Below, piece by piece: positions 1-11,443 of a stretch of 60,000 nucleotides of DNA. Made by a program: the position numbers and the translations under genes. The stretch is from Halisarca cf. caerulea (Eukaryota > Porifera > Demospongiae > Chondrillida > Halisarcidae): positions 11,161,801 through 11,221,800 of the forward strand of contig CAUJGJ010000397.1 of NCBI GenBank assembly GCA_963170055.1, given 5' to 3'. Each line of letters begins with the position of its first letter. Positions within the stretch are counted from its first letter, which is position 1. The notes beneath the pieces are model-generated. The model was not told where the DNA came from. It worked only from the letters and a program-made list of their open reading frames with translations, and made no database searches.

Positions 1-309
1 CTAACAAAAACAGATTCACTAGTTTCATCATCTCATCATCCATATCAGACTCTTCCTCAGACATGTATTTTGGAGATAACATTTCCCATGCTTTAACTTC
101 GCTATCACCTTTCAAAACAGCACTTCGCCTCTTATAAAGCTGTAAAAGTAGACATTACCATGCACAGCATAAATCATATAAAGGGTGACCAACAATTCAC
201 TAAGATAATTCCCACACATACTCGTTTCTGCTGATTGTACACTTTGGTTGCCACACGGTTTTTCTCTGCCTGCTGAATTCGACTAGTACTGCTGTCAAGC
301 ACTAATATC
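1..309 (-). CDS. Two exons of an unrecognised spliced gene (partial)
   Basis: Read on the minus strand, a coding block at 309-222 follows a good acceptor (cag, 312-310) and ends before a GTATGT donor (221-216). A second block starts after a pyrimidine-rich tract and cag at 142-140 and runs open to the window edge. The 88-base first exon and the second exon join in frame across an 82-base intron. The peptide is charged: a basic stretch (KVYNQQKR then YKRRSAVLK) is followed by an acidic tail with the string YMSEEESDMDDEMM. I recall similar basic-then-SEEESD stretches in uncharacterised, possibly transposon-derived proteins of marine invertebrates, but I cannot name a family. The gene is cut by the window edge and its first exon is not seen. 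The splice signals and the continuous frame are seen; the gene itself is inferred. Confidence 0.45.
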
Positions 310-1640
310 CTGCATGATTCATAGTACCTATATACAGCACCTATCAAATTGAGTTTAAAAATAATTATTAATACCATACACACTTCTTTAAAGGATTGAG
401 CACCTTACAGGAAATTTGGGCATCACTATACTTTTCATTAAAATCAAGCTTCAGTTAAGAGCTGAGATAAGATGCCACCTCACTGTTGCAGGGTTCCTTG
501 AATCTATAGGATAAAGGAAATTTGATATTTGGTAGCAAACACCATAAAATTCAAAAACTGAGTGAATTTAAAATGAGGGCAAAGCACTATACATATACAG
601 TTTATAACAGTTATGTACTTGCCAATGGGATAACTTACAATAATTTTTGGCAAAATTCTTTGCTGCTATGTAATGTGAGTTCCATTCATGAAAGTTATGG
701 TGAAAACATATTCGAAAGCATCCACTTGCCAAACTTCAACTACTTGTAAGTTACCAGAGACAACATAGTAAGCGGTGTATGCAAAGCACCGTACTCACTA
801 GATGGTGCTAGCTCTGAAATATGGTACTTTCCATAGAAATCTTAACACTCTCGATCGTTTGATCAGTAAATCGATCAACAGTTGTTCAGTGGTCAATCAT
901 CAGCAGTCACACATGTGTTATCGCAATATATTCGTAAGCATAGTTGTAAAAGTCACTTTTCGGTATAATTGCAGTCAAATGTGAATTTAGTCAACATTAG
1001 TGGTTTCTTAAGTTAGTGATTATGGACTATTCTGATTATACAAAGCATTGGATATTTTATCCAAAAGTTGCAAACAAATTCTTGAAATCTAACTTACATA
1101 TTTCATTCTCAGATGCCTTCATTGATAGCCGCAGGCTTCAGCTAACAGGATAGGAATGTCTTATCTTCCTGCAACAAAGGTTAATAACCGCATTCGCATC
1201 AAGTGGATCAAAAGTAAGCAGTGTAAAGGCTGCAAACAAACTAAAACTCGATTCATGGCCTTGTGCAATTAGCCCACACACACACCGTGGTCGTGACATA
1301 GGTGATAATTCACCCTCAATCAACAGTCAGGCAGGTGGTCATCATCTGGTTAGTCGACCAAGGATCATTAAACTTCCTATGGAATGTACAATAGAACATC
1401 ACATGTACATGACTGTCCATGGCAGAACATGTTGAAACAGATGGAATACATATTCAGTCACCCCGAACAAAGAAACTCTCAAATCTGACCAAAATCAAAG
1501 ACAAAATTCTGCCAAAAAATTGTTTTGAGACATGGCCTAGTTCTGTACATTAAGGTGTCAAGTGCTTCTCTAAAAGCAAGCTATTCGGCAACAGGAGGTA
1601 TGTATGTAGCTAGTGAGGTTCTTAGCTTTTCTTTATGGAA
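310..1640. other. No recognisable gene
   Basis: AT-rich sequence with only short reading frames on either strand and no motif or repeat I recognise. It separates the exon fragment at the left edge from the first hairpin fragment. Confidence 0.5.
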
Positions 1641-1735
1641 CAAGTGATTCGAGTTTAAAAAACTCGTGGGCCGCCTACAGCCCTGGAAACTCAAATCACT
1701 TGGAAATCTTTCTAACGGACTCAAAAGATCACTGT
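1641..1735 (+). repeat. Family 2 hairpin-element fragment (end A)
   Basis: Begins CAAGTGATTCGAGT, continues through a GTGGGCCGCC core and closes with the partner arm ACTCAAATCACTTG at about 1707, giving a 14 bp outer stem with one mismatch. The following bases weakly match the start of the body of the complete family 2 copy at 50881-51178. The rest of the element, including the TA array and end B, is missing. Flanked by AA on the left, like other copies. Confidence 0.7.
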
Positions 1736-1769
1736 AAGAAATGCATGGTTTTGTGTAGTGGTGTAGTAA

Positions 1770-1804
1770 AATATGTGTGTCTGTGTGTGTGTGTGTGTGT
1801 GTGT
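1770..1804. repeat. GT microsatellite
   Basis: Tandem TG/GT dinucleotides with one interruption. It creates meaningless Cys-Val and Thr-His reading frames on the two strands. Confidence 0.9.
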
Positions 1805-1929
1805 CTAGTTTTAGCATTAAATAATCCAGAGAATATATTGGGATCATGATCTAGTCAGTTTCATTAATTATATATGACAGTGACAATTTCAATAAAAGTT
1901 AATATGCATGCCATTCTGCACTACTATAC

Positions 1930-3055
1930 AGTGAGCTCTGATTTATCCGACCTTGATTTATCCGGAAATCTGATATAATCGGTTATATAGTGAGGGAACA
2001 GAAATTTGAGCATACATAAATATGGTAAACTATACAGAGTTATCCGGAACTGGGTTATCCGTATCCGACATGGCCACGTGGGAACTAATTGCTAGATCTC
2101 TGTATGCTGTTCTACTTCTATATCCGTCAAACGGATGGCTACCAAAGTTTCTTCCAAGCGTCCCAGATTTTCCATTTCAGTAAGGTTAAAAAAGATCTGT
2201 AGCTACAAAAAAGAATCATCCTAAGGCTACACAAGAAGAAATCCGTATGCTTATTTGCGAAGAAGATTCCGTGGAGATAGGACGAACGACCATCAGCGAC
2301 ATCCTTCATGTCTCGGACAAGTGGCTTAGTACTGATGATTCTAACTCCACCAAAAAATCTGAGGGCCATTTCACACAACTTGAGGAAGCTCTTTGGATTT
2401 GGTTCGGCAATGTTCGTTCACAAAATCTGGCCATCTCAGATGACATGCTGAGGGTGAAAGCCAAAGAGTTTGGGGAATCTCTGGGAATTGTTGGACTCAC
2501 TTATTCTAGTGGGTGGCTGCAGGGCTTCAAAAAGCACCATGGAATCAAGGTACAAGTTGTTCATGGTGAGTCAGCCAGTGTGAATGCTGAAATTGTTGAG
2601 GATGGGAGGAGGAAACTGAGAGAGGTCTTGCGTGAATATTCACCAGATCGTATTTACAACATGGATAAGACTGGTTTGTTCTTCTGATTGGAGCCCAACA
2701 AGACCCTTGCAACAGGACCGGTTTCAGGTACAAAAAAGTGTGAGTAGTGTATAGCAGTAGCTCTGTGCTCAAATGCAGATGGGACAGACAAGCTGCAGCC
2801 TCTAGTTGTTGCAAAGTCTGCTAGACCACGATGTTTTCCCAAGGCATTTGATGTACAATCTGTTGTCCAGTACCACCACAATACAAAGGCATGGATGACA
2901 ACAGTTGTTTTCACAGAGTGGTTGAAACGTCTGGAGAGGAAAATGGCTGCCAGGAATCATCACATTCTGCTTTTGCTTGATGATGCACCAAGCCATATCC
3001 ACAGCCTTGACCTAACCTATGTGTGCATTGCGATGCTACCACCCAACACCACATC
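1930..3055 (+). mobile_element. pogo/Tigger-like DNA transposon 1, 3' truncated
   Basis: A TA dinucleotide (1928-1929) is followed by CAGTGAGCTCTGATTTATCC, the kind of terminus seen in Tigger/pogo elements with TTATCCG motifs. More TTATCCG motifs lie at about 1965-2065. The transposase follows, but homology stops at about 3055 where a DIRS reverse transcriptase begins, so the right terminus is lost. Confidence 0.75.
2247..3055 (+). pseudogene. pogo/Tigger transposase (CENP-B HTH plus DDE_1), broken
   Basis: The first 146 residues carry the second half of a CENP-B type helix-turn-helix region (ALWIWFGNVRSQNLAIS, then SSGWLQGFKKHHGIK), followed by the start of a DDE_1 domain with the conserved IYNMDKTGLFF, whose D is the expected first catalytic Asp. 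A TGA at 2685-2687 interrupts directly after it. The same frame continues with the DDE_1 strings LEPNKTLATG, DGTDKLQPLVV, SARPRCF and HILLLLDDAPSH (second Asp), a further in-frame TAG near 2738, and LPPNTTSH at the end. The third acidic residue and the C-terminus are absent because the element is cut by the DIRS junction. The N-terminal pogo HTH is weak or missing. Dead copy. Confidence 0.85.
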
Positions 3056-3382
3056 TCATATTCCCTTTTGGGTATGCTCTGGAAGGGTCAGGCATACATT
3101 GATAAGCAGTTACCCTTTGGGCTCAGGTCAGCTCCAATGCTCTTCAACAGTTATGTAGATGCTTTGGAGTGGATTCTATGAGAGCATGGAGTTAGTGGAG
3201 TCATCCACTACTTGGATGATTTCTTAGTTGTGGGTTCAGCTCACTCTACTCAGTGTGCAGGATTTCTTTGCACTATGTAGCAAGTCTGTGATGACTTGGG
3301 TATCCCTTTGGCCTCTGACAAGACTGAAGGCCCTACAAGTAGTCTGTCTTTCCTTGGCATTAGGCTGGATAGTGCTCACAGC
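3056..3382 (+). pseudogene. DIRS-type retrotransposon, 5' RT fragment
   Basis: Translated in one frame, this encodes the middle of a DIRS reverse transcriptase: LLGMLWKGQAYID, LPFGLRSAPMLFNSYVDALE, then VIHYLDDFLVVG (the YLDD catalytic box) and the downstream LGIPLASDKTEGP and SLSFLGIRLDSA. In-frame stops lie after EWIL (near 3178) and after CTM. Homology begins abruptly next to the pogo fragment and stops at about 3382. The same protein resumes with MEARLPEDKLARL at about 5113, so an extra 1.7 kb lies inside this DIRS copy. Confidence 0.85.
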
Positions 3383-3818
3383 CGTTCACAAATAGAAACT
3401 TAGTTTCCATTTCTATTGGGAATGGGGACGTAGAAGGTGATCACTTCAAAAAGTGTAGGAACAACAAAAGCTGCAACTTGTGGTGGAGAAATGACCCCTG
3501 AATCTCAAACATTATACATAGATGAGTTATAACACTTATTGCTCATAACCCATTTCATTTCTAGTAGTATTAAGTGTAGCTGGCGTTCACAATGTATTAT
3601 ATGCTAGCTTTCAAAGCATATTTTTACCTTCCTGCCAACTATACGAGCAGTAGCCTCTGGTATCGAAAAACATATTCTGACTTCATCTTGCTTCAGTGCG
3701 TCACGGAAAAGCTTTAGGAAGAGTATTTATGACCATAATATTATATTATAAATATAGCACATTATGTAACTATATTATGCAGTACAATCATTAAAACAAG
3801 AAAGCACTAGACTATGCC
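3383..3818. other. Unassigned sequence inside the DIRS split
   Basis: No coding similarity seen. This is the left part of the 1.7 kb segment that interrupts the DIRS copy. Confidence 0.4.
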
Positions 3819-4330
3819 AGGCTGCCTAGTCACCTTGAGCCTCAAGGCCTTTCACGTACCAATGGAAAACACCCTGATGGGATGACCATTGTGCCCTGGA
3901 AGGATGGCAAGTCATTAGTATGGGATGCAACTTGTCCAGACACACTTGCTCCCTCCTACACAGCTATGGCCACGAATGAAGCAGGAGCGGTTGCTGACCT
4001 GGTGGAGAAGAAGAGGAGGATCTACACAGACCTTGAGCCAACTCACCATTTTGTACCTATTGGCATAGAGAATCTGGGTGTTTTCGGGCCGGAAGCAAAG
4101 TCTTTCTTTGTAGACCTTGGTCACAGACTGCGGAAGACAAACTCTGATTCTCTATCATACACGCAGCTCATCCAGAGAATTTCTGTGGCTGTACAGAGGG
4201 GCAATGTTGCCAGCATCTTGGTTGCTTCTGGTTCAGAGGCTTAACTCTATTATTTGTTATACTTATATTACATGTCCGTTTGTGATTGTTGTTGTATATC
4301 TGTGTGTTTAATAAATTTATCATTATGTTG
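3819..4330 (+). pseudogene. LINE 3' end with REL-type endonuclease domain
   Basis: An open frame starting in HLEPQGLSRTNGKHPDGM runs to a TAA at 4242-4244. It encodes the C-terminal restriction-like endonuclease seen in R2/R4/HERO-group LINEs: HPDGMTIVPW, then LVWDATCPDTLAPSY (PD followed by D), then FVPIGIENLGVFGPEAKSFF and an ISVAVQRGNVASIL tail. It is clearly homologous to the C-terminus of the fuller copy at 27425-30237. Only the 3' end is present, which fits the 5' truncation usual for target-primed LINE insertion. The 3' flank is AT-rich with an AATAAA at about 4309 and no long poly(A). Confidence 0.8.
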
Positions 4331-4554
4331 TATTAATTGTTTTAATTATAATAATATTTTTTTTCTTTCATTTTGTGTTGTCTGTAATAATAATCTGTGT
4401 TTAGTAATTTCCGTTTGTGTTTGTGACTAGCATATTATATTAATTATCTATGTATCAAGTGTTTAATTTTGTTGTACACACCTGCTGTTTTTGTCTCATC
4501 CTTTAACATTATTATTAAATTATAATGTAATAATAATATTGTAATAGAGTTGTT

Positions 4555-4730
4555 TGTTGCATAGGGCTGAACAGGTATAGATATAGACATACAGAGGGTT
4601 AGGTATACATTGGGCTAGACAGGCATGAGGATGAACTATGCATAGGTCTAGGACTGACATAGTGCAAGGCATACATGGGGCTAGACGGGTACAGAGCTTG
4701 ACTGGGTAAAGGGCTAGACGAGTTAATTCC
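4555..4730 (+). repeat. Degenerate GGGCTAGAC tandem array
   Basis: About eight spaced copies of GGGCTAGAC-like words (GGGCTGAAC, GGGTTAGGT, GGGCTAGAC and so on) alternate with GGCATA or GGTATA at roughly 20 bp spacing. The same words recur inside both arms of the large palindrome at 48861-49425, so the two places share a repeat family. Confidence 0.6.
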
Positions 4731-4779
4731 CTGCATCCCTTGTGATACCTTTTGCTAGCTTATACAAACAGGTTGAGGG

Positions 4780-4816
4780 ACTGGTGACTACATACTTTTA
4801 ATATGTAGTCACCAAT
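4780..4816. repeat. Perfect 13 bp hairpin
   Basis: TGGTGACTACATA is followed after a 7-base loop by TATGTAGTCACCA. It sits between two GCTAGC-like words. Possibly a remnant of a foldback element end. Confidence 0.5.
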
Positions 4817-5112
4817 CTACCAAGAAAACTAGCAGACAGCTACAATTCAACACCAAACACAATGGGAGAAAATCTGAATTATACAAACAAGAGAGATCTT
4901 TCAAATCCAAAACTCCGATCACATGAAATTTACACCACGTGTATCAATGTCAGTCCCAGAATTACTCTTGTATACTTGTCTAACACAAATAAAAAGCTGT
5001 AATTTGAGACAACGTACTGTACATGCAATTCCTTCTAGAGTGGTCCCCATTCCCAAATGAAATGAAAACTAAAGATTTCATTATTGGTAGGATCGGAACA
5101 GCCATGTGCTAC

Positions 5113-6805
5113 ATGGAGGCTAGGCTCCCAGAGGATAAATTGGCCAGGTTGTGTTCTGAATGGAGGTTAGGCAAGACAAAAAGTCCTGTGCTTGTAAAGA
5201 GCTGGAACATTTGATTGGTGTGCTGCAGTTTGCTGGTCGGGTGGTACCACAAGGGCAGCCATTTGTCCGTAGGCTTATCAATTTATTGTGCGAGGCTCAA
5301 AACCCTGCCACCCAGGGTTTGTTTGTCAAAGGAAAGCCGTTCGTATATTCTGTGGTGGCTGCATTTTGCCCAAGTGTCGAATGGGTCGTCTCTAAGCAGT
5401 CTGTCTCATCTGGCTATTCCATCTGCCATTTTTTCAGATGCCTCTGGTAGCTTGGGTTGTGGATTAGTGTGGGGTACTTGGTGGTTTCAAGGCCAGTGGC
5501 CTCAAGAGTGGTCTGGTCTTAATATCATGATCAAGGAGTTAGTCACGGTGGTTGTTGCTGCAGCCATGTGGGGTTGTCATTGGTCTTTTCAGCATGTTCA
5601 TTTCCATATAGATAATGCATCTCTTGCAGTGCCTCTCATTCTTCTCCGCATATCATCAATTTTCATACTCAGCCATTCATACCCCAAGAGTATGTAATAT
5701 TTTGGCAGATGACATTTCGAGAAATCATGTTTCTTCTTTGGCCTCTCAGGTCCCAATGATCAATCCCAGTCCCACACTTATCGCTCTGGCACTGTGGGCC
5801 CTTCTGGTCTTGGAGGCTCAAGACTGGACCTCCAAAAGGTGGAGGATGCTCTTCAGCAATTTTATGCTAACAGTTTAGCCGCATCAACCCAGAAGAGTTA
5901 TTGTAGCGGTCAAAAGTGGTATTTACCATTTTGTAACAAATTTAACCTTGTGGCAATCCCACCTTCTGAACATATACTTTTGCTATCCATCTCTCCATTG
6001 GGTGTGGATGGTTTGTCTTTGGCAACCATAAAGAGCTATCTCTCCTCTGTCTGGAATCTAATGATTAATGCAGGTATAAGCGCTCCAATCATCTACACTC
6101 CTAGAGTAGAGTTGGTCATAAGAGGAATTAAACATTCAAAGGTTGGCTTTGGGGCTCCAAATTGGTGTCGTTTGCCTATCACTCCTGATATTTTGCTGAA
6201 ATTAAAGGGAGTGTGGAGCCTCTCACCCCTCATAGCAGACAAAATGATGCTGTGTGCAGCTGTATGCCTTGGATTTTTTGGTTTTTGAGGTGTGCTGAGT
6301 TTACGGTTCCCTCATTGGATACCTTGATGTCAACCGTCACCTGTCATTCCAGGACATTGGTCTGTGTCACCCATCTAATGTTAATACGGTATCCATTCAC
6401 ATCAAATGGACCAGTTTGGGAAAGGTGTGCAAATCTTTCTGAGTCGGACCAGCAGTGCCTTATGCCCAGTGTCTGCTCTTCTTGAGTATTTATCAGTGCG
6501 GGGCACCCATGAAGGTCCACTGTTTATGCGATCTGGTAGTCTACCTCTTTCTTGGGCTTTCTTAGTGGCCCAGGTGCAATCTGCATTGCAGTCTCAGGGT
6601 ATGGCTGTGTCCCATTTTACTGGGCACAGTTTTTGGATTGGTGCTGCTACTACTGCACTACAGGTCAGTATTTCGGAAGCCAAAATCAAAATGCTTGGCA
6701 GGGGGGAGAATTCAGCCTATCAGAGCTATCTACGTACACCTCGTAAGGTGTTGTCCAGCATCAGCACTACATTGGTTCACACTCGTATTTTGACTCCTAG
6801 ATACA
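5113..6805 (+). pseudogene. DIRS retrotransposon: RT thumb, RNase H, tyrosine recombinase (broken)
   Basis: Continues the RT fragment at 3056-3382. In order: MEARLPEDKLARL and the RT connection (LIGVLQFAGRVV, GQPFVRRL); an RNase H-like region with FSDASGSLGCGL, IKELVTVVVAA and HIDNASL; the TPRVCNILADDISRN linker; then a tyrosine recombinase from about 5800 with STQKSYCSGQKWYLPF (SAM-like N-domain), FLRCAEFT (first catalytic Arg) and GHSFWIGAATTA. The last motif should contain HxxR; here the Arg codon is tgg (6634-6636), giving Trp. The nucleophile region YQSYLRTP is present. The frame changes at least four times, so this copy is inactive. No split or inverted DIRS terminal repeats were found. 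Confidence 0.85.
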
Positions 6806-7050
6806 CGGCTTATACAGTAATTGTTTGGTTAATTATATCGATTACCTGTAACGTGTTATAATTAGACATTATTATCCCATTTCACTGTAGTCTCCATTCA
6901 TTCTTTAATCATTGTATTCACTATTACAATAAATTATATGCATGTTTGCACTTTCTGTCTGTTGCCTCTTATATAGATAAGTTGGTATATTAGAATGTTG
7001 ATGTATTCAAGGTTATTGCTTCGTTTGAGAGTCTTATTGAATGTTATATA
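6806..7050. other. DIRS 3' flank, no gene
   Basis: AT-rich sequence downstream of the recombinase. It may contain the DIRS 3' untranslated end, but no terminal repeat was recognised. Confidence 0.4.
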
Positions 7051-7618
7051 TGTGACGTGCGCAGCGAAAAGGTACCCCAACCGTCTACAGTAAACAATGC
7101 GAAAAAGGCAAAACCACGAAGAAATTTGAACATCAACGAAATCGTTTTTATTGCAGAGTTTTATTTCGTACACTTCGAAGAATGACTCGGGCGATTTTCA
7201 GGTCTATCCGCCCTGTAGTTTGTTAGTTTCGAAGACTTTAAGTTTTTCGCTCGGTGAGCGCAGCCATTTTATAATGTCGATTACGGAGAACACATCACAG
7301 TCACAACGTTATGAATATAATTATCTCGCTAGCCTGCCATTGTATATCCCCATACACGACATGAATCATTGCGAAATAATATGCCACGTCGCGTCCACGG
7401 ACAGTATACTAAAGAACGAAAATAAAACTTTGCGAAGCCTTCCCCAACAATGGCTGATTTTGTGCTACGGTTATAAACTTGGTCAGTTTGACGTTTCCTG
7501 TAGGAATACGGAAGCGAAACTTGCTCACATGACTGATACATCATTGTAGCTTAATATGGTAGCAAAAACTCGATTTCAAAAAAATCGGTTTGGGTACCTT
7601 TTCGCTGCGCACATCACA
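7051..7618. mobile_element. TA-flanked TIR element (MITE-like)
   Basis: The left end TGTGACGTGCGCAGCGAAAA and the right end read in reverse (TGTGATGTGCGCAGCGAAAA) match for about 32 bases with few differences, and each end is bordered by TA (7049-7050 and 7619-7620), fitting a Tc1/mariner-type TA target duplication. The 568 bp interior holds a 132-codon reading frame (7151-7549, plus) and an overlapping minus frame, neither with a recognisable domain. I treat it as a non-autonomous element. Confidence 0.7.
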
Positions 7619-8026
7619 TATGGTTCAGTGCTTTGGGGGAGTCATGCCCCCCTTGCCAGTGGTCCATGAGTTGTGGCGGTATGTCCTCATAAGTACATTC
7701 ACCAAAGCACTGTGGTGGCTCTTTGGGATGATGTCTATAACAAGTGCCATATACTGAGATGGCAGTTTCGCAATATAGTATAATGTTCTGGGTAGAATGT
7801 GGCGGCCATTTTACTGGTTGACAATTGCCACATGTTTAATTGATTTATTAAATTACAGCTATTAAGCTCATAATTTTTGAGTGGTATGACATCATCCTCT
7901 TAGGGGAGGCAGCTACATTAAAGAGGCTAGTATACTGCATACCCTGGCCTTCCATAAGCTCAAAGCATTTGCTAATGCGAGAGTGAAAGGAAACTATGCC
8001 ATCCCCTTATCCTGGCCAGAGGTATG
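7619..8026. other. No gene; short inverted words
   Basis: Contains an inverted pair CAGTGCTTTGG (about 7625) and CCAAAGCACTG (about 7703) but no recognisable element or protein. Confidence 0.4.
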
Positions 8027-8802
8027 CAGGGGCATTATAGCGTATATTAGAATGTGGGGATTTTAGGTGACAAAGTATTGGAATGTAGGGAATTTGTCAC
8101 CTTTTTCATACACGTCATGACTACCTCTTAGGAAAATGTCACATGTGTCATCACAAGTTGCATAATCTCTGTCTGTAGCGGGAAATGTTTGCATATTGCG
8201 GGAGTTACGATTCGAACTTTTCCGCCGCCAAATCTGTCATTTTAAAGCTTTTAAAAGACGGATATGGTGATCAAAGGTATCAAGTACCACATATGGGCAA
8301 TTTGCATACACAAAAGTTGCTATCAAGAACCATTTGTGCAAAGGTATTCACCCAAAATCCCCGAAATTGGTATCTGAAGCCTAGGTATTTCACCAAAGTA
8401 TCCAAACAATATCAGAGTTATATGATAATACCAAGAGTTACCCTATTAATAGTGATGGTGAGAGGATTTTACAATAAAATAATACGAAGATCATTCAAAA
8501 CGACTGTAACTCACCCATAATCGTTTGCGAACGAAGATCGATTAATCAGAATCAAAGATTCAGTGTCCAACTTCCTTCGTTGAGAAAAACTAAACAAAAT
8601 GACGAAACTTACTTTGATGTCAAAACTATAACATTAACATAGCAAATTTTCATGCACGCGACCATCTTGGAATGATACGTAACGTCATCAATGATGTCAC
8701 ATTAAAAATGGTGGTTTTGAACTTGTTTCAAAAAGAATGTAGAATCCGCACGTCTAGATGGCCCTTCTTTGCGACGGAGACTGCAAAAACTATTTCAAAG
8801 TA

Positions 8803-9640
8803 CACTCAAACTCCCCTTATCCGGACGCCCCATAACCGGGCACGTCTGTCTACCGGGCACCTTTTGTATTACAGTGTATTGCGTAACCCCATCACGTGAT
8901 AGACCATACCGGATATATAGATCCTTCAGTGTGTGGTGAGAATTCACTGGGAAAGATGGCTGATTCGAGTAGGAGTAGTGCAACGTCTGAACCGCAGAAG
9001 CGGAAAAGATCTGTCATGACGCTGGAGACGAAGATGAAGATTGTTTGCGATAGTCAGTCAGGAAGTTCGCAAAGGTTCGTTGCTGAAAAATTTGGGGTCG
9101 CCAAGTCTACGGTTGGTGATATTTGGAAGGACCGTCAAAAGTTTCAGGACTGTGTTTCGTCGAGTGAGTCACTAACATTTGCCAAGAAGCAATGCATAGT
9201 TCGTGAGCCAAAATTTGACTTGGTTGATGTGGCTTGCTGGCAATGGTTTTGTCAGCAACGTGCCAAGGGAGCCCCTGTGTCAGGTGTCTTCCTTCAAGAA
9301 AAGGCACGAGTATTTTGAAGGATTGAAGGATTGTCACGAGATCAAATCTACAATGCAGATAAAACAGGATTATGGTGGTGTCTGACTCCTTCATCATCTT
9401 TAAACTCTACTGGCAGAACACGGGCTGCCAACTTCAAGAAGGCCAAAGATCGCGTAACCCTACTTGCGTGTGCTAATGCAGCTGGAACACACCGCCTTCC
9501 ACTGATGCTCATCAATAAGAGCCAAAAGCCGAGATGTTTCAAGCACATGGACATGAACAACCTTCCTGTCCACTTTTATGCCCAAAAGAAGTCATGGATG
9601 GACATAAAGTTGTTCTCTGATTGGTTTCACAAGCACTGCA
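8803..9640 (+). pseudogene. pogo/Tigger transposase copy 2, 3' truncated
   Basis: The element starts after TA at 8801-8802 with CACTCAAACTCCCCTTATCC, a Tigger-type terminus. From ATG 8956 the protein has an N-terminal psq/pogo helix-turn-helix (RSVMTLETKMKIVCDS, RFVAEKFGVAKSTVGDIWKD). After a TGA at 9316-9318 and an apparent internal deletion of most of the CENP-B domain, the DDE_1 domain resumes in a new frame with QIYNADKTGLWW (first catalytic Asp), DRVTLLACANAAGTHRLPLM, INKSQKPRCF and WFHKHC. Homology stops at about 9640 where a hAT begins, so the second and third catalytic residues are missing. Related to, but not a close copy of, the pogo at 1930-3055. Confidence 0.85.
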
Positions 9641-11443
9641 CATGAAGCACAGCTGCAACTTAACAGGAAAGTTCTCAAGTCCATAATGGCTACTGTAGAA
9701 GTTTGTGCTCGTCAGGGTATTGCTTTGCGGGGACATAGAGATGACACAAAATACCTTGATACTGATAGCAATCCTGGGAATTTTCAAGTTCTTCTGCAGT
9801 TTCGGTGTTCATCTGGTGACACAGTTTTAACTGATCACTTACAGAAAGGTCCTAAAAATGCAAGTTATCGTTCTAAAATGGTGCAAAATGAGGTTATTGA
9901 ACTTCTGGGTGACATGATAAAGGACAGTATTGTAGCTGATGTGAAGAAGGCTAAATTTTTTACCATTATTTGAGATGAAGTTCAGGATGCAGCATCAATC
10001 GAACAAATTACCTTTGTGCTACGCTATGTGCACAATACTGATAATGGATATAGTGTTAGGGAAAGCTTTATTGGATTTAAAGAATTGCATCGTAAAATGA
10101 CTGGAGATGCTATAGGTGGTGCAATACTTGAAAAGCTAGAAGAGCTTGGATTGAACTGTGAAAATTTACGTGGCCAAGGCTATGATGGAAGTGCATCAAT
10201 GGCAGGAATTAGGAAAGGGGCAAGTAGCATCATTCTGTAAAAGTATCCTCTAGCAACCTATGTCCACTGCTGCAGCCACATTCTAAATTTGTCAATTTCC
10301 AGTTCATGTTCTCTACCACTGGTCAGAAATATGATGGGAACTGTTAGTGCAGTTAGCAAGTTTTTTGAGCATGGAAAGAGGCAAGATAAACTTGTAGAAG
10401 GTGTTGAATCTACACTACCTGATAGTAAGAAGAAAAGAGTTAAACCTCTGTGTAGAACGAGATGGGTTGAACGGTTTAGTGCACTTGAAGTATTCATTGA
10501 CCTGTATCCTGCCATTGTGTCAAGTCTTCAAGATATTGCTTGTGGAGAAGATTCTGTTTCTTGGAACTGGGAAACTGTTGCTGATGCAAGTAGTTTGCTT
10601 GCTGCAATTGAAAAATTTTCTTTCATTCTGTCCCTAGTAACTGTTTACAATATTCTCTCATATATCCGTGGTGTGACTGTTATGTTGCAACAAAGGTCAT
10701 TGGACGTTATTCAAGGAATATCATTAATTCAAGATGTGCAAATGCAGCTCAAGGATGTACGCAAGGGAATAGATGACTGGCACAAGAGTTGGTATGAATT
10801 TGCGTTGAAAGTAGCTGAGGATGTAGGAGTAGAACCTTCTATTCCCCGTAGATGCAGTAGACAGACACAGAGAGACAATGTTGAAGGTGAATCACCAGAG
10901 GTATACTACCGCAGGTCCCTAACTATTCCTTTCCTGGAACACTTGGAGAATGAGTTGGATAACAGATTCTCACACAATGCCAAAATTGCTTCAAGTGGAC
11001 TCTGTTTGGTACCCAGTGTGATAATGAAGTCAGACAACTGGACACAGAAAGTTTCTGACCTTGCAACACTATATGAAGCTGATTTACCAGCACCCCTTTC
11101 CTTGCAAGTAGAACTAGACTGTTGGAAACACAAGTTTCTACATTATACACCGGATGACCTACCAACAAGCCCACTTGTTGCATTAAATCAGTGTGATTGT
11201 AGACTCTTTCCAAATTTATCAACTCTATTGCGGTTGATATGTACTATCCCTATTACATCGTGCGAAGCTGAACGGACTTTCTCAGCACTTAGGCGAATGA
11301 AAACGTTCTTGCGGACAACAATGAAAGAAGACAGACTAAATGGACTGGCCCTCATGCATGTTCACAGACAGATACCTATTGATTTTGACGAGGCCATGGA
11401 AAAGTTTGCACGAAAACATCCGAGAAAGTTGCAACTATTATAA
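9641..11443 (+). pseudogene. hAT transposase (DUF4371-type), two nonsense codons
   Basis: One frame from 9641 to the TAA at 11441-11443 encodes a nearly full hAT transposase: IALRGHRDD near the start, SYRSKMVQNEVIELLGDMI, FFTII-DEVQDAASIEQ (catalytic-Asp region), LRGQGYDGSASMAG, YVHCCSHILNL, CRTRWVERFSALEVF, and the C-terminal dimerisation block CEAERTFSALRRMKTFLR followed by LNGLALMHVH. Two in-frame stops, TGA at 9971-9973 (just before DEVQD) and TAA at 10238-10240, break it. The zinc-finger N-terminus is absent, lost at the junction with pogo. The element's right terminus is probably AAAATCCTGGATCCGCCCCTG ending at 11720, whose inverse, CAGGGGCGGATCCAGGATT, also begins the 61 bp palindrome at 23828. 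Apart from the two stops the frame is preserved, suggesting fairly recent inactivation. Confidence 0.88.

Noticed and set aside
8185..8520. 111-codon frame in R1 as a gene
   Set aside because: The counterpart in copy 2 is shorter with indels, and identity is not higher than in the surrounding non-coding repeat.
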